A DNA stretch of 64,000 nucleotides, from the NCBI RefSeq assembly GCF_019891545.1, contig NZ_JAHDIU010000005.1, forward strand, positions 1 through 64,000, in the 5' to 3' direction. This DNA comes from Flavobacterium coralii (lineage in GTDB: Bacteria > Bacteroidota > Bacteroidia > Flavobacteriales > Flavobacteriaceae). Below the pieces are notes generated by a model that saw nothing but the letters and a program-made list of their open reading frames with translations, was not told the origin of the DNA and did not search any database. Positions 25,014-33,491 of the stretch are shown here, one piece after another. The translations under genes were made by a program, and so were the position numbers. Positions within the stretch are counted from its first letter, which is position 1, and each line of letters starts with the position of its first letter.

Positions 25014-25960
25014 TGCGGTTTAAAGGGTTATTTTGCCTGTTGTTGTGCTACGCGCCGCTTTTTGCGCAAAAGCCCGCAGAAGTCAGCATTATACTCGATA
25101 ACGACCTGTACAGCTCGCCTATTAATGACCAGTACTATACCAACGGCATAGAGCTGATATACCGCTACCTTACCAACAAAGAAACTGAAACCGTTGCAAA
25201 ACAAATAACCGAGTTCAGGGCGGGGCAGTATATTTACAGTCCGCAATCGGTACGGGTAGCCGAGATAAAATACCACGACAGGCCTTTTGCAGGTTATCTT
25301 TTTGCCGAAGCAGGGCTAAATACTTATTATAAAAACGAAAGCGTACTAAAGCTGAACTTTCAGGCGGGGGTTGTGGGGCGCGAATCGCTTGCGCAGGATT
25401 TCCAGGAAGGACTGCACAGCCTGTTAGGCTACCACAAAGTAGAAGGCTGGAAATACCAGATTAAAACCCTGGCGGGGCTACAGGCGAATGCTTTTTACTC
25501 ACATAAGATATTTCCCAAAACCTATAACGAAAAAATAGACTTTCACCTGCAGGGCGAGGCTTTTGCGGGCACTATCTGGACGAGTGCTTCTGTAGGTGTT
25601 ATGTCGCGTATTTCACTGAATAAAGAGAGGCTGCTGCCGATGTATAATTCTGCACTGCACAACGCCACCCTGAGCAGGGACAAGGAAGTTCATAAAGGCA
25701 GGCGTGAGCTTATATTGTTCCTTAGCCCTAATATTCAGTATCAGGCTTATGATGCCACTATAGAGGGCAGCCTGTTTAATGATGATAGCCCTATTACCTT
25801 TCCGCTGATACCCTTCCGCTTTAACGCAGAAGCGGGAGTAAAATACACCCGCAACCACTGGAATTTTTCCTATTCGGTACACTACCGCGGCAAGGAGCTG
25901 TCGAATAACGTAATTACCGGATATTATTATGGGTCTGTTGTTTTGGGGTATCTTTTATAA
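25013..25960 (+). CDS. LpxR-like lipid A deacylase (DUF2219)
   Basis: A 315-aa outer-membrane barrel with a signal peptide (MRFKGLFCLLLCYAPLFAQ). The LpxR/DUF2219 pattern is clear: ILDNDLYSSPINDQYYTNG (Asn and Asp of the active site and Ca2+ site), YHDRPFAGYLFAEAG, GVVGRESLAQDFQEGLH (LpxR has GPxS in this place) and a C-terminal YYYGSVVLGYLL strand. Salmonella LpxR removes the 3'-acyloxyacyl chain of lipid A. It is translationally coupled to mtgA, linking a peptidoglycan polymerase and a lipid A remodeller. Activity on lipid A is inferred from the family. Confidence 0.8.
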   Translation: MRFKGLFCLLLCYAPLFAQKPAEVSIILDNDLYSSPINDQYYTNGIELIYRYLTNKETETVAKQITEFRAGQYIYSPQSVRVAEIKYHDRPFAGYLFAEAGLNTYYKNESVLKLNFQAGVVGRESLAQDFQEGLHSLLGYHKVEGWKYQIKTLAGLQANAFYSHKIFPKTYNEKIDFHLQGEAFAGTIWTSASVGVMSRISLNKERLLPMYNSALHNATLSRDKEVHKGRRELILFLSPNIQYQAYDATIEGSLFNDDSPITFPLIPFRFNAEAGVKYTRNHWNFSYSVHYRGKELSNNVITGYYYGSVVLGYLL

Positions 25961-25973
25961 AGTTCGAAAATTC

Positions 25974-26030
25974 AAAGTTTAATGTTTAAAGTTTCTTTAC
26001 CTAACATCCAAACTTTAGACATTAAACCTT
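25974..26030. repeat. Long imperfect inverted repeat between convergent genes
   Basis: The arms 25974-25994 and 26010-26030 are 21 bp each and pair with two mismatches across a 15-nt loop. The arms are pure AT-rich TTTAA(T/A)GTTTAAAG-type sequence. The position, between the stop codons of the LpxR-like gene and the S9A peptidase, fits a bidirectional transcription terminator. Confidence 0.6.
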
Positions 26031-26038
26031 AAACTCTT

Positions 26039-28171
26039 TTACTTTTTCTTCAGCTTTACGCCCATGTTATAAAGCGTGAACGCCTGTGCATCGCTGTATT
26101 CGGCTATGGTTTGTGCTACCGATTTACCTGCACCGTGCCCTGCATTAACGCCTATGCGAATCAGTACCGGGTTATCCCCTGCCTGGTTATCCTGCAGGGT
26201 TGCAGCAAACTTAAAGCTGTGCGCCGGCACAACGCGGTCGTCATGGTCGCCTGTAATAATCATTGTGGCTGGGTATGCTTTACCTTTTTTTACATTGTGT
26301 ACCGGAGAATAACCTTTAAGATAGTCAAACATTTCTTTGCTGTCTTCTGCCGTGCCGTAATCATAGGCCCATCCGGCTCCTGCCGTAAAAGTATGGTAAC
26401 GAAGCATATCGAGTACGCCTACTGCGGGCAGGGCTACTTTCATCAGGTCGGGACGCTGTGTCATGGTTGCGCCTACCAAAAGCCCACCGTTACTGCCCCC
26501 GCTAATGGCAAGATAATTAGGAGAGGTATATTTGTTTTGTATCAGGTATTCGGCTGCGGCAATAAAATCATCAAAAACATTTTGCTTTTGCATTTTAGTA
26601 CCGGCATCATGCCACTTCTTGCCATACTCGCCTCCGCCCCTAAGGTTAGGCACTGCATAGATACCGCCGTTTTCCATCCACACCGCATTGGCAATACTGA
26701 ATGATGGTGTAAGGCTGATATTAAACCCGCCGTAACCGTATAGTATTGTCGGGTTAGTGCCGTCGAGCACAAGGTCTTTGCGGTGCGTAATAATCATTGG
26801 CACCTTAGTACCGTCTTTAGAAGTGTAAAATACCTGTTTAGATACATAATTCTCCGTATTAAAATCTACTTTAGGCTTTTGGTACACATCCGATTTTCCT
26901 GTTTTAGGGTCGTATGAATAAATAGTGCCGGGGCTAATGTAATTGGTGAAAGAGTAATACAGCACTTTTGCTTCTTTTTTACCGCCAAAGCCGCCTGCAC
27001 TGCCTATACCGGGCAGCTTAATATCGCGCACCAGCTTGCCTTTAAGGTCGTATTGCTTTACAACAGATACAGCATCCTGCATGTATTCTGCAAAAATATA
27101 CCCCGCACCCGTAGAGGCCGAAAGTACATTTTCGGTTTCGGGTATCAGGTCTTTCCAATTTTGCTGCTGCGGTGCGGCAACATCAACCGTTACAATCCTG
27201 TTGTTCGGAGCCTTGTAATTGGTAAATAGCATAAGGGTTGTGCCCTGTGTATCTATTACACTACTGTCGCTGTCAAAATCATCTGTAATGGCTACAAGTT
27301 TAGCGCCGGGTTTAGATAAATCGGCTATGAAGAGCTTATTACCCGATGTTGAGTTTGCCGCCGAAACAACAAGGTATCGCTGGTCTTCGGTAACATAGCC
27401 GCCCACATACCTGTACTTGGTGGCTTCGCTGTCGCCAAAAATTATCTTATCCTCTTTTTGAGGTGTTCCCAGTTTGTGGAAGTACAGCTTGTGGTGATCC
27501 GTCTTAGCCGAAAGCTCGCTGCCCTGCGGCTTGTCATAGCTTGAATAGTAGAAGCCTTCGTTGCCTTTCCAGCTTATGCCGCTGAACTTTACATCGGTAA
27601 GCATTTCACCTGTCAGTTTTTTGGTACCGGCATCCATAACAAACACCTTGCGCCAATCACTGCCGCCTTCGGATATAGAATAAGCCACAAGGCTGCCGTC
27701 TTTGGTAAAGCTGACACCGCCAAGCGATGTTGTACCGTCTTTACTAAAGGTGTTCGGGTCTATAAAAACTTCTTCCTTGCCGTTTTTATCTTTCCTGTAC
27801 AGTACCGACTGGTTTTGCAGCCCGTCGTTTTTATAGTAGTAGGTATAGTTGCCTTCTTTAAAAGGTGCCGATATCTTTTCATAGTTCCAGAGCTCCTGCA
27901 TGCGGTTCTTTATCTCATCACGAAAAGGTATTTTGTCCAGATAGCCGGAAGTTACTTTGTTTTGTGCCGTTACCCATGCCGATGTTTCTTCAGAGCGGTC
28001 ATCTTCCAGCCAGCGGTAAGGGTCGGCCACCGTTGTGCCAAAATAATTATCTGTTGTTGCCGCCTTTCGTGTTTCGGGGTATTTTATTTTTTCCTGCTTT
28101 TTGTTTCCTGTCATTTGTGCCTGTAAACTAAGGCTGCATCCTACAGCCAGTATTAATGATACTTTTTTCAT
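26039..28171 (-). CDS. Exported prolyl oligopeptidase (S9A)
   Basis: A 710-aa serine peptidase cleaving after proline in short peptides. It has a signal peptide ([16 protein letters not shown]), the family N-terminus [28 protein letters not shown], a seven-bladed propeller and a C-terminal hydrolase with [19 protein letters not shown] (Ser), [14 protein letters not shown] (Asp) and [10 protein letters not shown] (His). It matches periplasmic Flavobacterium POP (F. meningosepticum type) in length and layout. An in-frame ATG eight codons upstream would disrupt the signal peptide, so 28171 is used. Confidence 0.94.
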   Translation of the reverse strand: MKKVSLILAVGCSLSLQAQMTGNKKQEKIKYPETRKAATTDNYFGTTVADPYRWLEDDRSEETSAWVTAQNKVTSGYLDKIPFRDEIKNRMQELWNYEKISAPFKEGNYTYYYKNDGLQNQSVLYRKDKNGKEEVFIDPNTFSKDGTTSLGGVSFTKDGSLVAYSISEGGSDWRKVFVMDAGTKKLTGEMLTDVKFSGISWKGNEGFYYSSYDKPQGSELSAKTDHHKLYFHKLGTPQKEDKIIFGDSEATKYRYVGGYVTEDQRYLVVSAANSTSGNKLFIADLSKPGAKLVAITDDFDSDSSVIDTQGTTLMLFTNYKAPNNRIVTVDVAAPQQQNWKDLIPETENVLSASTGAGYIFAEYMQDAVSVVKQYDLKGKLVRDIKLPGIGSAGGFGGKKEAKVLYYSFTNYISPGTIYSYDPKTGKSDVYQKPKVDFNTENYVSKQVFYTSKDGTKVPMIITHRKDLVLDGTNPTILYGYGGFNISLTPSFSIANAVWMENGGIYAVPNLRGGGEYGKKWHDAGTKMQKQNVFDDFIAAAEYLIQNKYTSPNYLAISGGSNGGLLVGATMTQRPDLMKVALPAVGVLDMLRYHTFTAGAGWAYDYGTAEDSKEMFDYLKGYSPVHNVKKGKAYPATMIITGDHDDRVVPAHSFKFAATLQDNQAGDNPVLIRIGVNAGHGAGKSVAQTIAEYSDAQAFTLYNMGVKLKKK

Positions 28172-28392
28172 TTTCTGATTGATTACATATTCCATAAAAA
28201 TACAAATTATTTTATACTACAGTTAGTCGTATGTATCGGGTTGCCGTTACAGTTTTGTCCAGGGAAACAACCTGCCTGATTACCTTAAAATTATGTTGCA
28301 ACCGCCCAAATAAAATTCCTTGTTAAGCATATCAATTTATAACGGCGTATTTGTAATTTTACACGCTGTTTTGTCCCACAGTGCCCGCTTAT

Positions 28393-30486
28393 ATGAAGTT
28401 CAGGAAACCAAAGCCTAAGATGACACTTCAGGAGTTCTTCAAATTAAATTTTGATGAGAACAACCTGTGGGAATACAAAGCGGATGAGGTAGATATGCTT
28501 GCCGAGCTGGTGGATATTTTTCGTCCGGCAAACCCTGATGTAGTACTTACTGTTGACATAAGTGAACTTCTGGTAATGCTCGAAGAAAATGAGCAGTACT
28601 GCAAGGGGCTTTCGGTGTACCTGAAAGAAATACTGAAACACAAAAAATTCAGCAAAATACTTACAGATGCAGGCATACTAAGCGATACTGATTTCTTCTA
28701 CGAAGTACGCCACCGCCTGTTTGCAAAGCTGATACCCGAACAGCCGGAGAAAAACACATTGGAATATGTGCTGAACCAGGTGTTCTTTTTGAAAACAGAT
28801 CCGCTTTGGATAAATAAAATACCAGCCGAGCAGGTTGACATGCTTTTCACGCAGCTTAATTTTTATTCGGTTTATGTTTCGAGCAGGGCAAAATCTCCGT
28901 TGGCAGAACTTTTATTCTCTATAGAAGTGCTTATGCACCGCATTGCAGGCCGCGCGCTGGAAAGCGAGGTAACCAAAATGGTACCCGAATATGAAAATCT
29001 TGAAAGCCCTTTCCTTGCCATACAAAAAGAGTTTGCACTGATAAGCGACAAGCTGCTGGAAGAGCGTAAAAACTATATCCTGCCGAAAGACCTGGGTTAC
29101 AAGCAGCTCATGATACTGCACAGGCAGTGCGTAGAATATGTAGAACATGCTTTCAGGAACAGTAATAAGTTTGGTATATCGCTACGGCTAAACCAAAACC
29201 TTTTGCGCATACGCCAGCAACTGCAAAGGCTGCGCACGCTGTTACCATTACTGGTACTTAACGAGCCTGAAGATGCACGCCGCAACACAATAGACCTTGC
29301 CTACTACCTGATAGAATACAACTGCGATAAGAACAACGTACGTAAACTTATAAACGAGAGCACGCAGCTTATATCTTATGAAATAACGCAGCACACAGCC
29401 AACACGGGCGAAAGCTATATAACCAAAGACAGGAAAGAATATTTCCGGATGTTCCGCACGGCGGCCGGTGGTGGTATAATTGTGGCTGTACTTTGCATAT
29501 TAAAGGTTTTCCTCTCTAAAGTGGAAACCAGCGCGTTTGGCCACGCATTGTTATACAGCCTTAACTACTCTATGGGTTTTATTGCCATATATGTACTGGG
29601 CTTTACACTTGCCACTAAACAGCCAGCCATGACAGCCCCTGCACTTGTACGCGCACTTGAGGCAGGCCGCCGCGAAAAAATCGCGCCCGATCTCGAAAAA
29701 TATAAAACGTTTGCTGAATTTTTTGCGAGGGTATTCCGCTCGCAGTTTATAGCTTTTGTGGGTAATGTTATTGTGGCATTTCCTGTGGCGCTGCTGGGCA
29801 TTTGGCTGATAGATATAACCTTTAGTTATAACCTCGCCCTGACAAAGTGGTTCTCGCTTATCAACAACCTGAGTCCTGTGCACTCACCTGCTATTTTTCA
29901 TGCTGCCATAGCCGGTATTTTCCTGTTTTTGTCGGGCATTATTGCGGGCAGCGTTGCCAACCGCGACAAGCACCAGCACATGTATTACCGAATACAAGAG
30001 CATCCGTGGCTAAAAATGACACTGGGGCGTGTTCGAACGCAAAGGCTTGCCAACATATATGAGAAAAAGTGGGCGGGTATTGTGAGTAACTTCTGGTTTG
30101 GGGTATTTATGGGCAGTACTGCTTCCGTTGGAATTTTTCTGGGGTTAGACCTTGATATCCGGCACATAACTTTTGCCAGCGGCAACCTTGCATTAGGGCT
30201 ATATGGCGCTAATTATAATGTTAGCAACGAAATGATTTTTTGGGGTATATTCGGTATTGGCATAATAGGGCTGGTTAACTTCCTTGTAAGCTTCGGGCTT
30301 TCGGTAATGCTGGCATTCCGTTCCCGTAACATCCCGTTCTCTGAGCTTGGCGATATTAATGCTGCCATCTGGAAGCATTTTAAGCGTAAGCCTGCCTCAT
30401 TCTTTTTCCCGAGCCTGCGCAGCAGCCGTACTTTATTGCCCGAAGCCACTGCTAAGAGCAGCAGTGCCTTAACCGGGAAATCGTAA
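28393..30486 (+). CDS. Gcr/COG4389 multi-spanning membrane protein (misnamed site-specific recombinase)
   Basis: A 697-aa protein. The N-terminal ~340 residues are soluble and helical (ELVDIFRPANPDVVLTVDIS, LAELLFSIEVLMHRIAG, LRIRQQLQRLRTLLPLL). The C-terminal part holds about six membrane helices (AAGGGIIVAVLCILKVFLS, YSMGFIAIYVLGFTLATKQP, FVGNVIVAFPVALLGIWLID). The order and the ATKQPAMTAPA motif match COG4389, labelled site-specific recombinase in databases. The membrane helices and the absence of a recombinase Ser/Tyr motif make that name doubtful. The ATG at 28393 is preferred to an upstream GTG. The 3' end overlaps the convergent SDR gene by 18 nt. Confidence 0.8.
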   Translation: MKFRKPKPKMTLQEFFKLNFDENNLWEYKADEVDMLAELVDIFRPANPDVVLTVDISELLVMLEENEQYCKGLSVYLKEILKHKKFSKILTDAGILSDTDFFYEVRHRLFAKLIPEQPEKNTLEYVLNQVFFLKTDPLWINKIPAEQVDMLFTQLNFYSVYVSSRAKSPLAELLFSIEVLMHRIAGRALESEVTKMVPEYENLESPFLAIQKEFALISDKLLEERKNYILPKDLGYKQLMILHRQCVEYVEHAFRNSNKFGISLRLNQNLLRIRQQLQRLRTLLPLLVLNEPEDARRNTIDLAYYLIEYNCDKNNVRKLINESTQLISYEITQHTANTGESYITKDRKEYFRMFRTAAGGGIIVAVLCILKVFLSKVETSAFGHALLYSLNYSMGFIAIYVLGFTLATKQPAMTAPALVRALEAGRREKIAPDLEKYKTFAEFFARVFRSQFIAFVGNVIVAFPVALLGIWLIDITFSYNLALTKWFSLINNLSPVHSPAIFHAAIAGIFLFLSGIIAGSVANRDKHQHMYYRIQEHPWLKMTLGRVRTQRLANIYEKKWAGIVSNFWFGVFMGSTASVGIFLGLDLDIRHITFASGNLALGLYGANYNVSNEMIFWGIFGIGIIGLVNFLVSFGLSVMLAFRSRNIPFSELGDINAAIWKHFKRKPASFFFPSLRSSRTLLPEATAKSSSALTGKS

Positions 30487-31146
30487 GTACTTTGAACCGA
30501 GCTTTTGCAGCTTATCTGAAGTGACAATAACTTCATCATATTTATTATTGGCAAGCCATATCATTGCCTTAGCTATTGTTTTTGCTTTAATGCTTTTAAA
30601 CTTAGCCGCCCCGCCAATAAGCAACGGGTTAATAAGCCACATAAAGCCCGCGGCAACCTTTTCCATAACACGTGTTTCATCGCGTTCTGCCAGTATAAGC
30701 GAGGGTTGCAGTATATAGGTTTTAGGCACTGCTGCTGCTGCCACATCGCGCTGCATTTCGCCCTTGGTACGGTTATAAAAAATGCTGCTGTTAACATCTG
30801 CGCCAAGCGCCGACATTACTATAAAGGTATTGATGTTATTTTTCCTTGCCAGCTTTGCGGCAGCTACAGGTATTCCATAATCAATCTTGCGGTAGGTTTC
30901 TTCATCAGGGGTTTTAGATTTTGTAGTGCCTATGCAGCAAAATACTTCATCGCCTGTAAAATCTTCACTGCATTTTTCAAGCTCAAAAAGGTCGGTAAGG
31001 TATTCCTCGACCTTAATGCTGCTGATACCCGCGCTGCTCCTCGAAAAAAGTTTTATCTTGTCATACCTGCTGTCGCTAATCAGCGTTTTTACCAACAGGT
31101 TGCCCGTGGCGCCTGTTGCGCCTAATATTATTGCAATCTTTCCCAT
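30469..31146 (-). CDS. Atypical SDR, NAD(P)-binding protein (TIP30/HTATIP2-like)
   Basis: A 225-aa Rossmann-fold protein with the N-terminal dinucleotide motif IAIILGATGATGNLLVKTL, the acidic DEVFCCIGTTKSKTP, YRKIDYGIPVAAAKLA and FIVMSALGADVNSSIFYNRTKGEMQ, where the SDR-like Ser, Tyr and Lys are found. C-terminal features are ILQPSLILAERDETR and the helices around KFKSIKAKTIAKAM. This is the pattern of the HTATIP2/TIP30-like atypical SDRs, which bind NADPH but whose physiological substrate is unknown. Its 3' end overlaps Gcr, and its start is 39 nt from the divergent dinB. Confidence 0.85.
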   Translation of the reverse strand: MGKIAIILGATGATGNLLVKTLISDSRYDKIKLFSRSSAGISSIKVEEYLTDLFELEKCSEDFTGDEVFCCIGTTKSKTPDEETYRKIDYGIPVAAAKLARKNNINTFIVMSALGADVNSSIFYNRTKGEMQRDVAAAAVPKTYILQPSLILAERDETRVMEKVAAGFMWLINPLLIGGAAKFKSIKAKTIAKAMIWLANNKYDEVIVTSDKLQKLGSKYLRFPG

Positions 31147-31172
31147 ACAACCTTTTTAATATAAATATACAG

Positions 31173-31180
31173 TATTTTTG
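31173..31180 (+). promoter_or_regulatory. -7 element of dinB, leaderless layout
   Basis: TATTTTTG matches TAnnTTTG and ends five bases before the ATG at 31186, so transcription should start at or next to the start codon. Confidence 0.5.
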
Positions 31181-31185
31181 TGAGA

Positions 31186-32280
31186 ATGGAATTGCATGTG
31201 CCACAGCGGAAAATTATCCATGTAGATATGGATGCCTTTTATGCCTCTGTAGAGCAGAAGGACAACCCGCAGCTTATAGGCAAACCTATTGCCGTGGGCG
31301 GTGGCGAAACGCGTGGTGTGGTGTCGGCGGCAAGCTATGAGGCACGTAAATTCGGGGTGCGCAGCGCCATGAGCGGGTATCTCGCCAAGAAAAAATGCCC
31401 CGAACTTATTTTTGTAAAGCCACGCTTTGACCGTTACCGAGAAATATCGCAGCAAATCCGTAAAATATTCTTTGATTATACCGATTTGGTAGAGCCGCTA
31501 TCGTTAGATGAAGCCTACCTCGATGTAACCCGCAACAAAAAGGGCAACCCAAGCGCGACACTGATAGCCCGCGAGATACGCGAACGCATTTTGACTGAAA
31601 CGGGGCTTACAGCTTCGGCGGGCATATCTGTAAATAAGTTTATAGCTAAAGTAGCAAGCGACTATAACAAGCCCAACGGGCAGAAAACGGTTAACCCTGA
31701 TGAAGTCTTACAGTTTCTGGAAGATTTGCCGATTGGCAAGTTTTATGGTGTGGGCAAAGTTACTACCGAGAAGATGTACCAACTGGGTATATTTACAGGC
31801 AAAGACCTTAAAGAAAAAACAGAAGAATATCTTTTACAGCACTTCGGCAAGTCGGGTGGGTACTACTACCATGTGGTGAGGGGCATCCACAACAGCGAGG
31901 TTAAGCCTGACAGGATAGCCAAAAGCGTGGGCACAGAGCATACCTTCAGGGAGAATTTGGTATCGGAAGTTTTTATGGAAGAAAAGCTGCTTGATACAGC
32001 CGGAGAGCTTGAACGCAGGCTGAAAAAGAAAAAGATTGCCGGCAAGACTGTAACCCTTAAAATTAAATACAGCGACTTTACGCTGCAAACCCGCAGCAAA
32101 ACCCTGCAATATTTTATAAGTGATAAGAGCCTGATATTTGAAACCGCTAAAGAACTGCTGTACCAGGAACGCCCTAAAGAAAGCGTGCGCCTGCTGGGCA
32201 TATCGTTATCTAACCTTAATACCGACACTGCCCCGGGCGAAAAAAAGGCTGTAGCGGTGCAGCTTAAGTTCGAGTTTTAA
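31186..32280 (+). CDS. dinB: DNA polymerase IV (Y family)
   Basis: A 364-aa error-prone translesion polymerase. Palm motifs with the catalytic acids are HVDMDAFYASVEQ and SLDEAYLDVTRN (D and E), with ASYEARKFGVRSAMSG and SAGISVNKFIAKVASDYNKP between them. The thumb helix-hairpin-helix region is PIGKFYGVGKVTTEKMYQLG, and the little-finger domain follows. A short C-terminus ends AVQLKFEF, which resembles a clamp-binding peptide. I start at MELHVPQRKIIHVD because the upstream GTG codon lies inside the promoter. It converges on the Bax1 gene with a palindromic repeat in between. Confidence 0.94.
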   Translation: MELHVPQRKIIHVDMDAFYASVEQKDNPQLIGKPIAVGGGETRGVVSAASYEARKFGVRSAMSGYLAKKKCPELIFVKPRFDRYREISQQIRKIFFDYTDLVEPLSLDEAYLDVTRNKKGNPSATLIAREIRERILTETGLTASAGISVNKFIAKVASDYNKPNGQKTVNPDEVLQFLEDLPIGKFYGVGKVTTEKMYQLGIFTGKDLKEKTEEYLLQHFGKSGGYYYHVVRGIHNSEVKPDRIAKSVGTEHTFRENLVSEVFMEEKLLDTAGELERRLKKKKIAGKTVTLKIKYSDFTLQTRSKTLQYFISDKSLIFETAKELLYQERPKESVRLLGISLSNLNTDTAPGEKKAVAVQLKFEF

Positions 32281-32285
32281 ACAGT

Positions 32286-32427
32286 AAAAAAGGGCTGTTT
32301 CAAAAGTGTCATTCTGAACGAAGCGATAGCGAAGTGAAGAATCTTAAATAGTTGATTTCTTTAAGATTCCTCCTACCGTCGGAATGACAAAATGCTGGTA
32401 AAAAGCACTTGAAACACCCCCCTTTTT
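32286..32427. repeat. Nested palindromic intergenic repeat, copy A
   Basis: The outer arms (AAAAAGGG..TGTTTCAAAAGTG / GCACTTGAAACA..CCCTTTTT) enclose an inner pair GTCATTCTGAAC / GGAATGACA and an innermost pair GAAGAATCTTAA / TTAAGATTCC. It lies between the 3' ends of dinB and the Bax1 gene. It is the longest of three copies in the window and ends in T-tracts on both strands, so it can also terminate transcription. Confidence 0.85.
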
Positions 32428-32439
32428 ATATATTATTTC

Positions 32440-33213
32440 TTAATCCCTACTTGAAAGTTTGGCAAGCAACTTAAGGAATTCGATGTACAGCCAAACCAGT
32501 GTTATCATTAATGCCATAGCACTAAACCACTCCATATGTTTTGGCAGCCTTCGCCTTGCGCCTTCTTCAATAAGGTCGAAGTCAAGGAAAAGGTTTAGGG
32601 CGGCGATAACAATTACAAACACACTGAAGCCGATGCTTATCAGTGAGTTGCCGTATATGAACAACTGCACGCCGAATATAGACATTATCCAGCCCAGCAG
32701 GTAGAATGTACAAATAGCAAGCGTAGCACCTATAACTACAGAGCGGAACTGCTGCGTTACCTTAACCACTTTAAACCTGTACAGCAAAAAGCACACTAAA
32801 AAGGTTACAAATGTGGCAGCCACAGCCTGCATTACCAAGCCCGGATACCTTGCTTCAAAAAAGGCCGAAAGCCCGCCTATAAAGGCACCCTCCAGTACGG
32901 CATAGGCCGGAACAAGATAGGGCGTGTAAGCAGGTTTGTATATTGCAATAAAATAAACTATTAAAGATGTTATGGCTCCGCCAATCATCATTGGCAGCAC
33001 GTTATAGCCTGCAAAGAACAACTGCCATACTATAAAAGCGCTGCTTACCAGCAGCACCAGCATCAGTATGCTTTTGTTTACGGCACCATTAACGGTCATG
33101 GTGTTTTCCCTGTCAATAATCTCTACCGGGCGGCCGTCGGCATCATAAACGGTAGTAGCGCCTGCATTAAAGGCTTTGTTATTTAATAGCGGGTTTCTAG
33201 ATTTTAGTTCCAT
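32440..33213 (-). CDS. Bax inhibitor-1/YccA family membrane protein
   Basis: A 257-aa protein with seven hydrophobic segments: for example KSILMLVLLVSSAFIVWQLF, YLVPAYAVLEGAFIGGLSAF, VVIGATLAICTFYLLG and FSAMALMITLVWLYIEFLKL. The E.AFIGGLS motif, the C-terminal DFDLIEEGARR (acidic cluster followed by a basic one) and the N-terminal soluble arm with TTVYDADGRPV fit the Bax1/TMBIM group, which includes pH-sensitive Ca2+ leak channels. The start ATG 33213 (MELKSRNPLL) follows a full promoter. Confidence 0.9.
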   Translation of the reverse strand: MELKSRNPLLNNKAFNAGATTVYDADGRPVEIIDRENTMTVNGAVNKSILMLVLLVSSAFIVWQLFFAGYNVLPMMIGGAITSLIVYFIAIYKPAYTPYLVPAYAVLEGAFIGGLSAFFEARYPGLVMQAVAATFVTFLVCFLLYRFKVVKVTQQFRSVVIGATLAICTFYLLGWIMSIFGVQLFIYGNSLISIGFSVFVIVIAALNLFLDFDLIEEGARRRLPKHMEWFSAMALMITLVWLYIEFLKLLAKLSSRD

Positions 33214-33239
33214 TTGTGTGTTAATTGAATGTGATTGGT

Positions 33240-33271
33240 CAAATATAATCTTTCCTGTTAAGATTATCAAA
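33240..33271 (-). promoter_or_regulatory. Full promoter of the Bax1 gene
   Basis: Minus-strand TTTG (33268-33271), a 20-nt spacer and TATATTTG (33240-33247), 26 nt before the ATG. Confidence 0.65.
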
Positions 33272-33491
33272 AAATGTGCCTGATGTTGCAGTATTTGGGT
33301 TTAAGCCTTGAACTCGCCAAAACCTGAAAGGCTGGTGCGTTGCTGGTTTTTATCTTCTAACACAAGTGTTTAAGGAGGTAAAGTTTAAGTTGTAAAGGTA
33401 AGTCTTCAGAAATATAATTGTTCTGAATGTCGAAGAGATTGATTATTTTATTAATATTTGTGTAAATTTAGTGAATTCATCTTGTTAATAA

